Below, piece after piece: positions 35,337 to 44,645 of a DNA stretch of 64,000 bases. The position numbers were made by a program, and so were the translations under genes. A model generated the notes under the pieces. The model did not search any database. It was not told the origin of the DNA and saw only the letters and a list, made by a program, of their open reading frames with translations. This stretch comes from Lentilactobacillus parakefiri (GTDB lineage: Bacteria; Bacillota; Bacilli; Lactobacillales; Lactobacillaceae): positions 1 through 64,000 of the forward strand of contig NZ_BDGB01000072.1 in the NCBI RefSeq assembly GCF_002157585.1, written 5' to 3'. Numbering within the stretch: position 1 is the stretch's first letter; each line of letters opens with the position of its first letter.

Positions 35337-35383
35337 GAGAAACGCTATTAAGTTTATTAAATGCGACTATTGTGAGGTTTGAG

Positions 35384-36022
35384 ATGAATTCTAATATTGA
35401 ACAAATTATAATGCTGTTAGTGATAGCTTATTTGCTAGGGTCAATTCCCAGTGGCGTTTGGATTGGTAAAATTTTCTTTCACATCGATATCCGTCGCCAT
35501 GGTTCCGGTAATATTGGCACCACTAATGCTTACCGGGTTTTGGGCCCGATTGCCGGCTCAATCGTGATGGCACTGGATATCTCAAAGGGGGCAGTGGCCA
35601 CCCTGTTGCCGACTTTTTTTCATATAACGACGATCAGCCCGTTGATCTTTGGATTAATGGCCATTCTGGGTCACACCTTTTCGATCTTCGATAAATTTAA
35701 GGGCGGCAAGGCAGTGGCGACCAGCGCGGGGATGTTGCTGGCGTACAAACCAGCCTTCTTCTTTTTGGCAGCCGGCATTTGGATCCTGATAATCTTGTTA
35801 ACCAGCATGGTGAGTCTAGCCAGCATGGTTGGTTTTACGCTAACGACCATCGCCATTTTCTTTACGCACGATCTTTTATTGAGTACCTTGGCGGTGATTC
35901 TGACCTTTTTCATTTTTTACCGTCATCGCGCCAATATCAGCCGAATCAAAAACGGCACGGAAAGCATGGTTCCCTTCGGCCTAGGGAATCGGCTCCGGAA
36001 ACGCAAAGATTCCAATAAATAA
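35384..36022 (+). CDS. plsY: Acyl-phosphate glycerol-3-phosphate acyltransferase
   Basis: A 212-residue membrane enzyme with five hydrophobic segments. It transfers the acyl group from acyl-phosphate, made by PlsX (encoded at 50.6 kb), to glycerol-3-phosphate, the first step of phospholipid synthesis. The three family motifs are GSIPSGVWIGK near 19, GSGNIGTTNAYRVLG near 41 and the GHTFSIFDKFKGGKAVATS block near 95. ATG 35384 is preferred to a GTG at 35372 because the TGTGAGG site lies between. It is the only plus-strand gene between parE and rpmB. Confidence 0.95.
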   Translation: MNSNIEQIIMLLVIAYLLGSIPSGVWIGKIFFHIDIRRHGSGNIGTTNAYRVLGPIAGSIVMALDISKGAVATLLPTFFHITTISPLIFGLMAILGHTFSIFDKFKGGKAVATSAGMLLAYKPAFFFLAAGIWILIILLTSMVSLASMVGFTLTTIAIFFTHDLLLSTLAVILTFFIFYRHRANISRIKNGTESMVPFGLGNRLRKRKDSNK

Positions 36023-36029
36023 GTTAATC

Positions 36030-36069
36030 AAAAGCGAGTGATTTCTGAAATAAGGAATCACTCGCTTTT
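36030..36069 (+). terminator. Terminator of plsY
   Basis: Stem AAAGCGAGTGATT / GAATCACTCGCTTT with one bulge and a T-rich end. Confidence 0.88.
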
Positions 36070-36129
36070 CGTCTGACACTTTAACGGGCCGGACAATTTA
36101 TTTGACGGCTGTCTTTAATGACGAAACAT

Positions 36130-37005
36130 TTAGAAGAAACTGATTGAATACCTGCCGACGAAAGCATGGCGGCCGTCCAATCGGTTAATGGCGAATTTAT
36201 CTTCTAACTTGCCATCGGTATTAACCGTATCAGCCAGTCCCCACCATGGTTCAATACAAGCAAACGGTGCTTGTTTCGGGTACGGTGACCAGATACCGAC
36301 GTAAGGGGCATTTTCAACCGTCAGGGAAACGCCGTGATCATTCTGGGCGTTAGCCAGCATCACGGTTGTTTCCTGGCGATCAAGGCTTAAAACGATGGCA
36401 TCGCTGTTAAACAGCTCGTGCTTCAATGGCAGCGGCTTAGTCAGGTCAATGGCTTGGGGATCAGTTGGATCGCTGTACGGCGGTTTTAAGGGGATCTGAA
36501 CGTATGACTTCTTTGGTGCGACGCGAATAAAGGAATCCTCAAAGCTGCCTTCTCCTTTGACTAATGGAACGTTAAAGCCAGGATGGGCGCCAATTGAGAA
36601 TAACATTGTCTCCTGAGTTGGGTTGATGACGTTCAGACTCACATTCAATTGATGATCAACCAGTTCATAAATGATTCGCAACTCGAATTTAAACGGATAT
36701 TTGGCCAGCGTTTCATCCGTTGGCCGTAAAAGAAGGGACACTTTGGTTGGCAATTGCGATTCAATTTGAAACTGATTGTCACGAGCAAAGCCATGCTGAG
36801 TCATCTCATAGGAATGCTCCTTATAGGTATACTGATTGTCTTTGAGGCGACCAACGATGGGAAACAGAATTGGGGCGTGACGCCTCCAAAATGCTGGGTC
36901 GGCCTGCCAGATATATTCTAGTCCGTCAGTATCTTTCACCGAGGTGAGTTCTGCGCCCTGTTCATTGATCAACACAGTTAAATACTGATTCTTCAAGGTA
37001 ATCAT
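36130..37005 (-). CDS. Aldose 1-epimerase family protein
   Basis: A 291-residue beta-sandwich protein of the galactose mutarotase superfamily, LacX-like branch. It has FPIVGRLKDNQYTY near 48, THQHGF-like TQHGFARD near 69 and SIGAHPGFNVPL near 136, where the catalytic His sits. GGAGGAAGAG precedes the start. It follows hslU after 20 bp and may be read from the same transcript. The sugar substrate is not evident. Confidence 0.88.
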   Translation of the reverse strand: MITLKNQYLTVLINEQGAELTSVKDTDGLEYIWQADPAFWRRHAPILFPIVGRLKDNQYTYKEHSYEMTQHGFARDNQFQIESQLPTKVSLLLRPTDETLAKYPFKFELRIIYELVDHQLNVSLNVINPTQETMLFSIGAHPGFNVPLVKGEGSFEDSFIRVAPKKSYVQIPLKPPYSDPTDPQAIDLTKPLPLKHELFNSDAIVLSLDRQETTVMLANAQNDHGVSLTVENAPYVGIWSPYPKQAPFACIEPWWGLADTVNTDGKLEDKFAINRLDGRHAFVGRYSISFF

Positions 37006-37025
37006 TTGATCTCTTCCTCCCGACT

Positions 37026-38438
37026 TTAAAGAATGTAACGTGAAAGATCCTTATTTTGAGCCAATTTGCCAACTTTATCATCAACATACTTTTCAGTAAT
37101 GGTAATGTCGCCCATCTGCATATCCGGTCCTTCGTACAGAATATCTTCAAGTAATTTTTCAAGAATCGTGTGCAAACGACGCGCACCAATGTTATCAGTG
37201 TTGTGATTGACATCGGTAGCGATTTCGGCAATTCGATTAATTGCCTCGATGGTGAAAGTGACTTTAATATTGTCAGTCCCAATCAAAGCAATGTATTGTT
37301 TGGTCAGTGAGTTAGTCGGTTCGGTCAAAATTCTGACAAAGTCTTCCTTGGTCAAATCATTCAACTCAACTCTGATTGGAAAACGTCCTTGGAGTTCTGG
37401 AATTAAATCTGAGGGTTTATTTTCGGCAAAAGCACCTGAGCCGATAAACAGCATATGATCTGTGTTGACGGTGCCGTATTTGGTGTTGACCTGAGATCCT
37501 TCGACGATTGGTAAGATATCTCGTTGAACCCCTTCGCGGGAAACTTCACCACTATTTTGGGATTTTTCCGGCGCAATCTTATCAATTTCATCAATAAAAA
37601 TAATCCCGGTATTTTCAGCACGAACAATCGCATTGTGATAGAGATCAGCTTTATTAATCAGGTCTTCGGAAGCCTGACGGGTTAAAATTTCGCGGGCTTC
37701 ACTCACTGGAACAGTCCGCTTGATTTTCTTTTTGGGCATCAACCCAGCCAGTGTATCATTCAAGTCAATTCCCATTTGGTTCATCATCGTACTTTGACCA
37801 GCGGGTTGTTGTGAGGGATCGTCCATTTCAATTTCAACCTGGTCGTTTTCCAGTAGGCCGGCCTTGAGTTTTTCAGCGATTGACATCCGTTTTTCACGGA
37901 TATCATCGGTGACTTCTTCTTGATCGTCCTGATTTTCGGACGGCATCTGGCCATTCTGCATCTGGGTAAACATGTTCATCAGGTTCTGCATCTCATTTTG
38001 CCGGTTTTCTTTTTTCTTTGCCGGTGCCAGAAGTTTGACCAACTGATTGTTGGCCTGCTTTTCAGCTTCGACATGAACCTGCTTGTACTGGTCAGCACGC
38101 TCCAGCTGGATGGCATTTTCAACCAAGTCGCGGACCATTGATTCAACATCGCCACCCACATAACCGACCTCGGTAAATTTCGTGGCTTCAACTTTCACAA
38201 ATGGCGCGTTGACAATTTTGGCCAAACGACGGGCAATCTCAGTTTTCCCGACTCCAGTCGGTCCGATCATTAACAGATTCTTTGGTGAAATTTCATCCTG
38301 CATGTCCTTTGACAGCTGCATTCGGCGGTATCGGTTTCGTAAGGCGACCGCAACCGCTTTTTTTGCTTCGTTTTGGCCAACAATATATTGGTCCAAGACA
38401 GAAACGATTTCTTTGGGTGTTTGAGTAGACTCAGTCAA
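37026..38438 (-). CDS. hslU: ATPase subunit of HslUV protease
   Basis: A 470-residue AAA+ unfoldase that feeds substrates to HslV. The Walker A motif GPTGVGKTE is near 54-62, the family I domain (acidic and Gln-rich, about 110-250) is present, and Walker B IIFIDEIDK is near 272. The C-terminus SRYIL is the tail that docks into HslV. It follows hslV after 12 bp. Also called clpY. Confidence 0.96.
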   Translation of the reverse strand: MTESTQTPKEIVSVLDQYIVGQNEAKKAVAVALRNRYRRMQLSKDMQDEISPKNLLMIGPTGVGKTEIARRLAKIVNAPFVKVEATKFTEVGYVGGDVESMVRDLVENAIQLERADQYKQVHVEAEKQANNQLVKLLAPAKKKENRQNEMQNLMNMFTQMQNGQMPSENQDDQEEVTDDIREKRMSIAEKLKAGLLENDQVEIEMDDPSQQPAGQSTMMNQMGIDLNDTLAGLMPKKKIKRTVPVSEAREILTRQASEDLINKADLYHNAIVRAENTGIIFIDEIDKIAPEKSQNSGEVSREGVQRDILPIVEGSQVNTKYGTVNTDHMLFIGSGAFAENKPSDLIPELQGRFPIRVELNDLTKEDFVRILTEPTNSLTKQYIALIGTDNIKVTFTIEAINRIAEIATDVNHNTDNIGARRLHTILEKLLEDILYEGPDMQMGDITITEKYVDDKVGKLAQNKDLSRYIL

Positions 38439-38450
38439 TTTAAGTTCCTC

Positions 38451-38993
38451 CTATAGTTCTTCAGAGATCACGTTTTGGTTCGTGAAAATATCAATATTGC
38501 CGGCAATGTGAATGGCAGCCTCGGCAATCTCTCTGGCGCTCATATCTTGGGCGTGGTGCTTCATGGCAGTCGCAGCCGCTAAAGCAAAGTTACCACCGGA
38601 ACCAATCGCTAGAATATCATCATCGGGTTCAATGACTTCTCCTTGACCGGATACCAGCAATAAATCTTTGTCATTCATGACAATTAACAAAGCCTCAAGT
38701 TTTTGTAATTGTTGATCACCACGCCATTCCTGAGCTAATTCAACGGCAGATCGTTTCAGATCACCGTCAAACTGGCTCAATTTCTTTTCAAATCGTTCTT
38801 CGAGGTTGAAGGCATCGGCAACACTTCCGGCAAAACCGACAACGACTTTATTATCATAAATCCGGCGAACCTTGTGGGCAGTTCCCTTCATAATCACTTT
38901 TTCACCCATGGTAACCTGGCCGTCACCAGCCATAGCAAGGTGGCCATTGTGACGAACAGCGACGATCGTAGTTGCTTCAAATTTGATTGGCAT
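38451..38993 (-). CDS. hslV: Peptidase subunit of HslUV protease
   Basis: A 180-residue proteasome-like peptidase. The conserved core begins [23 protein letters not shown]. Seven residues (MPIKFEA) precede the TT pair, so either this leader is cut off to expose the catalytic Thr or the enzyme uses another N-terminus, as debated for B. subtilis CodW. AAGGGG precedes the start. Second gene of xerC-hslV-hslU. Confidence 0.95.
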   Translation of the reverse strand: MPIKFEATTIVAVRHNGHLAMAGDGQVTMGEKVIMKGTAHKVRRIYDNKVVVGFAGSVADAFNLEERFEKKLSQFDGDLKRSAVELAQEWRGDQQLQKLEALLIVMNDKDLLLVSGQGEVIEPDDDILAIGSGGNFALAAATAMKHHAQDMSAREIAEAAIHIAGNIDIFTNQNVISEEL

Positions 38994-39004
38994 AATATAC
39001 CCCT

Positions 39005-39952
39005 TTATTTGTTTGATTTTAATGAATCATTATTTCGTGGAAAATACTTTTTATAATCATCCATTAAATGTGATTTGGTAACGTGTGTGTAAATTTGGGT
39101 CGTTGCCAGACTGCTGTGGCCCAATAATTCTTGAACTGACCGCATGTCGGCACCGTTGTTGAGCATCTCAGTCGCAAAGGTGTGGCGCAGCATGTGGGGA
39201 TGAATCTTCGTTGTGAGACTGCTTTGCTTCACAATTTCGTCCATAAGATATTCAATTCCCCGACTTGTCAACGGTCGGCCATAATGATTGACGAATAAGA
39301 ACGGGTGGTCTTGATGGTACTTAGCCATGATCGGGCTTCTAGCGTCGGTAAGATAACCTTCAATGGCGTCTTTGGCATATTCACCAAAGGGTACGTATCT
39401 TTGCTTATTGCCCTTCCCAGTGACTAAGATGGTGCGGTTGTCCAAGTCGACGTCCTTGAGCTGAATGCCGGCGCACTCACTGACCCGAATACCAGTCGCA
39501 TATAACGTTTCCAGAACAGCCGTATTTCTCAATCCGAGTTGGTGATTGGGATTTTGTTTGGCTGCTTGAAACAGCGCCCGCATTTCATTTTGATACAAAA
39601 ATCTCGGTAACCGGCGATTATTTGACTTCAAGTGGACATATTCAAATGGATTATTGGCGATGACCGCATTTTTCACCAAGAAGGCATAGAACGACTTCAG
39701 CGCTGACACCTTTTGGGCGATGGAATTTCTAGCGTACTTTCGCTCGTAGAGGTCGCTCAAGAATGACTCAACATCAAACGAGTCTACTTGGGTCAACGGC
39801 TTTTGTTCACTGGGAATTTCGGCCAGAAACCTGGTGAACTCGCTGAGTGCTTGTTGATAAGCCTGGATGGTATCAACCGAGTAGTGACGGTCGCTTGTTA
39901 AATACTTCAAAAACCACTGACTATTCTTTTGATCTTCATCTGGTTCAGTCAT
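39005..39952 (-). CDS. xerC: Tyrosine recombinase XerC (CodV)
   Basis: A 315-residue tyrosine recombinase. It has an N-terminal SAM-like core-binding domain and a catalytic domain with [36 protein letters not shown] and [15 protein letters not shown], giving the full R-K-H-R-H-Y set. The position before hslV-hslU is that of B. subtilis codV. GGGTGAT supports ATG 39952 over the start 11 codons upstream. The genome therefore encodes at least two Xer-type recombinases. Confidence 0.93.
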   Translation of the reverse strand: MTEPDEDQKNSQWFLKYLTSDRHYSVDTIQAYQQALSEFTRFLAEIPSEQKPLTQVDSFDVESFLSDLYERKYARNSIAQKVSALKSFYAFLVKNAVIANNPFEYVHLKSNNRRLPRFLYQNEMRALFQAAKQNPNHQLGLRNTAVLETLYATGIRVSECAGIQLKDVDLDNRTILVTGKGNKQRYVPFGEYAKDAIEGYLTDARSPIMAKYHQDHPFLFVNHYGRPLTSRGIEYLMDEIVKQSSLTTKIHPHMLRHTFATEMLNNGADMRSVQELLGHSSLATTQIYTHVTKSHLMDDYKKYFPRNNDSLKSNK

Positions 39953-39997
39953 TGCTATCACCCTCAACAATGTAATCGTGTTCATGTCCTAATATCT

Positions 39998-40006
39998 ATG
40001 ATAGCA
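39998..40006 (-). promoter_or_regulatory. Possible extended -10 of xerC operon
   Basis: On the minus strand TGC-TATCAT lies about 45 bases before xerC. No clear -35. Confidence 0.35.
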
Positions 40007-40176
40007 AATAAACGTCACTTGTGCCTGGTTTGAGACGAAATTAACCAAATCTCAATCCGATCATGTTCATCGAATAAGCGTCATTTTACTCACCTGATTA
40101 GCAGTCATCAATCGATTGTGCTAGTCTTAAGCAGAACTTAAGTATTTAAGCAATTAAGTCATTAGAAATGAGTATA

Positions 40177-40207
40177 CAAAAAAACTGAATCGAATGATTC
40201 GATCCAG
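40177..40207 (-). terminator. Terminator of the rpsP-rplS operon
   Basis: Minus-strand hairpin CTGGATCGAA / TTCGATTCAG with seven T (plus-strand A at 40177-40183), just after rplS. Confidence 0.88.
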
Positions 40208-40219
40208 CCTAATTGATTA

Positions 40220-40582
40220 TTATCCACGTGTCCGAAGTGAAGCTCGAATACGAGCAGCTTTACCTTGTAAGTCACGCAGGTAGTAAAGCTTGGCACGACG
40301 AACGTGTCCTTGTCTTACTACTTCGATTTTATCAACTCGTGGTGAATGCAGTGGGAATATTCGTTCAACCCCAACACCGTTACTAACTTTACGAACGGTG
40401 TAAGTAGCTTGAATGCCTGAACCCTTGCGTTTGATAACAACACCTTCGAACAACTGAATACGTTCTCTGGTACCTTCGACAACCTTAACGTAAACTCTCA
40501 CAGAATCTCCGGCACGGAAATCAGGAATGTCATTACGTAGTTGCTTTTCGTTGATCTTGTCAATCAATTGATTTTGTCGCAT
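40220..40582 (-). CDS. rplS: 50S ribosomal protein L19
   Basis: A 120-residue ribosomal protein at the interface with the 30S subunit. It has [20 protein letters not shown] and the conserved [18 protein letters not shown] end. AAGGAAG supports ATG 40582; the frame also opens at a TTG two codons upstream. Last gene of the rpsP operon. Confidence 0.97.
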   Translation of the reverse strand: MRQNQLIDKINEKQLRNDIPDFRAGDSVRVYVKVVEGTRERIQLFEGVVIKRKGSGIQATYTVRKVSNGVGVERIFPLHSPRVDKIEVVRQGHVRRAKLYYLRDLQGKAARIRASLRTRG

Positions 40583-40589
40583 AAACAAA

Positions 40590-40668
40590 TCTTCCTTTCA
40601 CTAACATTCATTATCTTGTCCGACAGCGGAATGTTGTTTTGCGGCTTGCGCCAAAAATTAGTGTAACA
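40590..40668 (-). promoter_or_regulatory. Candidate L19 leader RNA
   Basis: The gap between trmD and rplS contains, on the minus strand, GGCGCAAGCCGC then AACATTCCGCTGTCGG shortly before the rplS site. Position and these blocks resemble the L19 leader found before rplS in Firmicutes, thought to bind L19 and control translation. The structure was not verified. Confidence 0.45.
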
Positions 40669-40671
40669 TAA

Positions 40672-41472
40672 TTATTCGTTGTCTGTAAAGGACTTTTTCT
40701 TGTCAGCAGCTTTTGCAGCCAGTTTTTCTTCTTCCTCAATTCGAACGTCGGCAAATAATTTCTTTTGCGTGCTGGTCAACTGATGATGGTCGATGAGATC
40801 TGGTCGCCGAAGATAAGTTCGGCGCAAGGCCTCCTTTTGATTCCATAAAGCAATCTTTTTGTGATCGCCGTTCATTAGGACCTCAGGAACCTTCATTCCC
40901 CGAAATTGAGCTGGCCGCGTATACTGAGGCTCTTCCAAGAGACCGGTTGAAAACGATTCTTCAACGCTGGATTGATTATTGCCCAAAACACCGGGAATCA
41001 GGCGGGTAATTGCGTCAATCATGACCATCGCTGGTAGTTCTCCGCCAGTTAGGACAAAGTCGCCCAAAGAGTATTCATCGGTCACAATGGAGCGAATCCG
41101 TTCATCATAGCCTTCGTAATGACCGCAGATAAACGTCAAATGGTCGTCGTGGGACAGTGCTTCGGCATCGTGTTGTTTGAAAGGCTTTCCGGCCGGATCC
41201 ATGAGAATCACTTTGCCCTTTGGATAACCGGCAGCTTCAGTGGTTTGTTTGGTGTGGTCATACGCGTCTAAAATGGGTTGAGCCTGTAGCAGCATACCCG
41301 CGCCACCGCCAAAGGGATAGTCATCAACGTGACGGTGCTTATCGGTGGTAAATTCACGAAAATTGGTCACGGCTAGATCAATAATGTGATTCTCAATTGC
41401 CTTTCCGATAATCGAATCGTGCATTGGGACTGAAAACATTTCTGGAAATAAACTGAGCACATCGATTCTCAT
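40672..41472 (-). CDS. trmD: tRNA (guanine-37-N1) methyltransferase
   Basis: A 266-residue SPOUT methyltransferase that makes m1G37 and prevents frameshifting. Motifs: [10 protein letters not shown] near 4, [13 protein letters not shown] near 50, [12 protein letters not shown] near 112 and [15 protein letters not shown] near 132, forming the SAM knot. The start overlaps the rimM stop by four bases. Confidence 0.97.
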   Translation of the reverse strand: MRIDVLSLFPEMFSVPMHDSIIGKAIENHIIDLAVTNFREFTTDKHRHVDDYPFGGGAGMLLQAQPILDAYDHTKQTTEAAGYPKGKVILMDPAGKPFKQHDAEALSHDDHLTFICGHYEGYDERIRSIVTDEYSLGDFVLTGGELPAMVMIDAITRLIPGVLGNNQSSVEESFSTGLLEEPQYTRPAQFRGMKVPEVLMNGDHKKIALWNQKEALRRTYLRRPDLIDHHQLTSTQKKLFADVRIEEEEKLAAKAADKKKSFTDNE

Positions 41473-41990
41473 TCGTCCAACCCCTCCGGAATGTCAGCGA
41501 CTATCTTGCCGTCATCAAGATCAACATTTGTGATGACAGAATCAATTTTTGGCAGCAGTAAGTCTTTTTGTTGATCGCGTTCAACCACCCAGACATCATT
41601 GGCACCCGGTGAGAGGATCTCTTTGACCTGGCCAATTGGATTGCCTTGTGGATCAACAACGTCCAACCCAATGATCTGATGATAGTAATATTCACCAGGC
41701 TGCAGGTCATCGTTTGAGAGGCTTTCCTCATCAATTTTTAGCTCTGAGGGCTTTAAGTATTCAACGTCATTGATTGAAGGATGATTCTTGAAGTGCAGCA
41801 GGACAAATCCTTTATGTTTACGGACGCCGTCAATTGTCAGCGCCACTTGTTCGTGCTTGTTGGGCAGTTTGGCAAAGACCGTATTGCCGACTTTGAACCG
41901 TTTTTCAGGAAAGTCAGTAATTGAAATCACCCTGACCTCACCCTTCAAGCCTTGGGTATTGACAATCTTGCCAATATTATAATAATTCAT
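41469..41990 (-). CDS. rimM: Ribosome maturation factor RimM
   Basis: A 173-residue protein needed for 30S maturation. The N-terminal barrel starts [19 protein letters not shown], and the C-terminal PRC-like barrel has the [13 protein letters not shown]-type segment ([16 protein letters not shown] near 96). GGAGGAG precedes the start. It is coupled to trmD, as is usual. Confidence 0.96.
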   Translation of the reverse strand: MNYYNIGKIVNTQGLKGEVRVISITDFPEKRFKVGNTVFAKLPNKHEQVALTIDGVRKHKGFVLLHFKNHPSINDVEYLKPSELKIDEESLSNDDLQPGEYYYHQIIGLDVVDPQGNPIGQVKEILSPGANDVWVVERDQQKDLLLPKIDSVITNVDLDDGKIVADIPEGLDE

Positions 41991-42037
41991 TCACTCACTC
42001 CTCCAGCTTTAATGAATCTCATTTTGAATAAAGAAAA

Positions 42038-42078
42038 AAGGGCCTAAACAAAACCTTCGTTTCGCTTAAGAACCCTAT
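42038..42078 (-). terminator. Possible attenuator between khpA and rimM
   Basis: Minus-strand AGGG..TTAA / TTTAGG-CCC imperfect hairpin followed by six T. It would lower rimM-trmD-rplS transcription relative to rpsP-khpA. Confidence 0.5.
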
Positions 42079-42323
42079 TGTTTCCCATCGTCGACAATTA
42101 GACGAGCTTTCTTTTGACCCTCAACCGGAACGCTGTAAACAATTGTCCGGATTGTCTGAATCACATGACCATGCTTTCCAATGATTCTGCCAATATCTTC
42201 TTCGTTCAACTTCAGATGATATTCCATAAACCGATCGGATTCATTATGCGAAATCTCAATATCCTTAGGATAGTCTACCAACGGTGAGATAATCTTATTA
42301 ATTAAACCATCAATACTTGTCAT
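42075..42323 (-). CDS. khpA: KH-domain RNA-binding protein KhpA (YlqC)
   Basis: An 82-residue single KH domain protein with the GxxG loop in IGRIIGKHGHVIQTIRT near 44. KhpA pairs with KhpB in streptococci to bind RNAs and influence cell division. ATG 42323 is chosen with the GAGTGA site; a GTG four codons upstream is also in frame. It lies 16 bp after rpsP. Confidence 0.93.
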   Translation of the reverse strand: MTSIDGLINKIISPLVDYPKDIEISHNESDRFMEYHLKLNEEDIGRIIGKHGHVIQTIRTIVYSVPVEGQKKARLIVDDGKQ

Positions 42324-42339
42324 GATGATAATCACTCAC

Positions 42340-42615
42340 TTACTTTTTTGAGTATTTAGCTTCGTGATATTTCTTCATAATACCGGCATCTGATAAGATG
42401 TTACGAACGGTATCAGATGGTTGTGCACCATTATTCAACCAGTTCATGATTGACTCTTCTTCAAGCGTAATCTTGGCAGGTTGAGTTAATGGACTATAAG
42501 TACCAACGTTTTCGATGAACCGACCATCACGAGGACTACGTGAATCGGCTACAACGATACGGTAATATGGGCGCTTCTTGGAACCCATGCGCTTTAAACG
42601 AATCTTAACTGACAT
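42340..42615 (-). CDS. rpsP: 30S ribosomal protein S16
   Basis: A 91-residue ribosomal protein starting [19 protein letters not shown], with [24 protein letters not shown] precedes the start. First gene of rpsP-khpA-rimM-trmD-rplS. Confidence 0.98.
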   Translation of the reverse strand: MSVKIRLKRMGSKKRPYYRIVVADSRSPRDGRFIENVGTYSPLTQPAKITLEEESIMNWLNNGAQPSDTVRNILSDAGIMKKYHEAKYSKK

Positions 42616-42648
42616 GCTTTTACCTCCTGTAATGTTTTAACGATTAAT

Positions 42649-42677
42649 AATATACCAGTAATTTGAATGCTTGTAAA
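42649..42677 (-). promoter_or_regulatory. Promoter of the rpsP operon
   Basis: On the minus strand TTTACA (42677-42672), 17-base spacer ending in TGG, then TATATT (42654-42649): near-consensus with an extended -10. The -35 lies in one arm of a 7-bp inverted repeat TGTAAAG / CTTTACA (42672-42693). Confidence 0.82.
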
Positions 42678-42774
42678 GGTTTTTTTCTTTACACCATCAA
42701 AATAGCGGACTGAGTAGCTCGTTTTGACCAATTGAACTGATTGGTTGGGTGTCAATGCAATGAACTTGTCAGCA

Positions 42775-44214
42775 TTAATGGCGCTTTTTATTTTTCTTCT
42801 TCAAACGCCGTTTCTTATTCTTTTTCATTTTGCGACTGAACTGTTTCATTGCCAGTTTGGACATTTTGCCGCCCATTCCGGTACTGTTCATCATGTTTTC
42901 CATTCCGGACATGTTCCCTTTGGAAACCTTGTTCATCATGGTCTTCATTTGGCCGAATTGCTTGATCATTCGATTGACTTCTTGGATTGGTCGTCCAGAA
43001 CCGCGGGCAATCCGCCGACGTCTTGATGGATTCAACACATCGGGGTCGGTACGCTCTTGATCGGTCATTGAATAGACAATTGCCTTTAAATGATCCATGT
43101 CTTTTGGATCCATGTTTGCATTTTTAAGCTGTGGATTATTAGCCATCCCCGGGATCATTTTCATGATTTCATCTAAGGGACCCATTTTTTGAATCTGATT
43201 TAACTGGTCAACAAAATCGTTGAAATCAAAGGTATTTTCCTGGATTTTCTCAGATAATTCTTGGGCTTGCTTTTCATCATACTCTTTTTGAGTCTTTTCG
43301 ATGAGTGAAAGCATATCGCCCATTCCAAGGATCCGAGAAGCCATTCGATCGGGATAGAAAACGTCCAAATCAGACATTTTTTCACCCTGACCAACAAATT
43401 TGATTGGCTTTTGAGTGACTGCTCGAATTGAAAGGGCGGCACCACCACGGGTATCACCATCCAACTTGGTTAAGACCACCCCGGTAACGTCCAGGGGTTT
43501 ATTAAATCCTTCGGCAGTCGCAACGGCGTTTTGACCGGTCATTGCATCGATGACCAACAGAATTTCGTTTGGTTCAACGGCATCCTTAATATGGCTTAAC
43601 TCGTCCATCAACTTTTCGTCGATTTGCAGACGACCGGCCGTATCGATGATGACATAATCATTATGGTCTTGTTTGGCCTGCTCAACACCGCGTTTGGCAA
43701 TTTCTACCGGATCGACATCGACTCCCAGCTGAAACACTGGAACATCGATTTGTTGACCAACCGTCTGCAGTTGATCGATAGCAGCTGGCCGATAGACATC
43801 ATCGGCAATCAATAACGGCCGGGCATTCTGCTCATTCTTTAACTTTAAGGCCAATTTACCAGCTGTCGTCGTCTTACCGGCACCTTGGAGGCCAGACATC
43901 ATGATGATGGTGGGAATCTTTTCTGATTTATTCAGGGGAACGGCTTCTTCCCCCATGGTTTTAGTTAACTCTTCATCAACAATTTTGACGATTTGTTGAG
44001 AGGGATTTAACCCTTCCAGTACCTTGGCCCCGTTGGCACGCTGCTCAACGGTTTTGACGAAATCACGGACGACTTGGAAATTAACATCGGCTTCAAGTAA
44101 AGCCAATCTGATTTCCCGCATCGTTGCCCGCAGATCGGACTCAGAGACTTTCCCTTTGCCACGCAAAGTTTTCATGGCGTTTTGTAAACGTTCGGTTAAT
44201 CCTTCAAAAGCCAA
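42775..44214 (-). CDS. ffh: Signal recognition particle protein Ffh
   Basis: A 479-residue GTPase that targets membrane proteins co-translationally with FtsY. NG domain: GLQGAGKTTTAGKLA near 107, DTAGR near 190, TKLDGD near 247. M domain from about 300 is Met-rich with RRRRIARGSGRP, which binds SRP RNA. The tail is strongly basic. The start is TTG at 44214 with AGGGGTGA upstream. It follows ylxM after 12 bp. Confidence 0.96.
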   Translation of the reverse strand: MAFEGLTERLQNAMKTLRGKGKVSESDLRATMREIRLALLEADVNFQVVRDFVKTVEQRANGAKVLEGLNPSQQIVKIVDEELTKTMGEEAVPLNKSEKIPTIIMMSGLQGAGKTTTAGKLALKLKNEQNARPLLIADDVYRPAAIDQLQTVGQQIDVPVFQLGVDVDPVEIAKRGVEQAKQDHNDYVIIDTAGRLQIDEKLMDELSHIKDAVEPNEILLVIDAMTGQNAVATAEGFNKPLDVTGVVLTKLDGDTRGGAALSIRAVTQKPIKFVGQGEKMSDLDVFYPDRMASRILGMGDMLSLIEKTQKEYDEKQAQELSEKIQENTFDFNDFVDQLNQIQKMGPLDEIMKMIPGMANNPQLKNANMDPKDMDHLKAIVYSMTDQERTDPDVLNPSRRRRIARGSGRPIQEVNRMIKQFGQMKTMMNKVSKGNMSGMENMMNSTGMGGKMSKLAMKQFSRKMKKNKKRRLKKKNKKRH

Positions 44215-44226
44215 TTAATTCACCCC

Positions 44227-44568
44227 TTATTGTTCTTCGGTTGTTTCCAGATTTTTGATCATTGAATTCAATTGATCATCGTGTGGATATTTTTTTTGAA
44301 TATAAGTTTGAATATGGTCAAGTTTGTCGTTCCGGTCAACAAAGCTATGATATAAATTCAATTTATCTTCATATTGCTGAAGAATCTTCTCGGAACGACG
44401 AATATTGTCATAGACGGCCTGCCGACTGACGTTATATTCACCGGCAATCTCACCCAGTGAGTAGTCATCCGCATAGTACAGCTCAATATAGTTAGCCTGC
44501 TTTTTGGTGAGGAGTGGCTCGTAAAATTCAAACAAAGAATTGATGTAGTTGTTTTTTTCCAGTTCCAT
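44227..44568 (-). CDS. ylxM: YlxM/p13-like DNA-binding protein
   Basis: A 113-residue helix-turn-helix protein; the [37 protein letters not shown] region (24-60) is a sigma-70 region 4-like HTH. YlxM always precedes ffh in this group and is thought to modulate SRP function. AAGGAG precedes the start. Confidence 0.95.
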   Translation of the reverse strand: MELEKNNYINSLFEFYEPLLTKKQANYIELYYADDYSLGEIAGEYNVSRQAVYDNIRRSEKILQQYEDKLNLYHSFVDRNDKLDHIQTYIQKKYPHDDQLNSMIKNLETTEEQ

Positions 44569-44601
44569 ATTGAAACTCCTTTGACGACCAATGCTTAATC
44601 C

Positions 44602-44630
44602 AGCGTACAGATTTAAATAATGTCAGTCAA
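44602..44630 (-). promoter_or_regulatory. Possible promoter of ylxM-ffh
   Basis: On the minus strand TTGACT (44630-44625), 17-base spacer, weak TACGCT (44607-44602). Confidence 0.4.
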
Positions 44631-44645
44631 CATTTAAATACCGGG

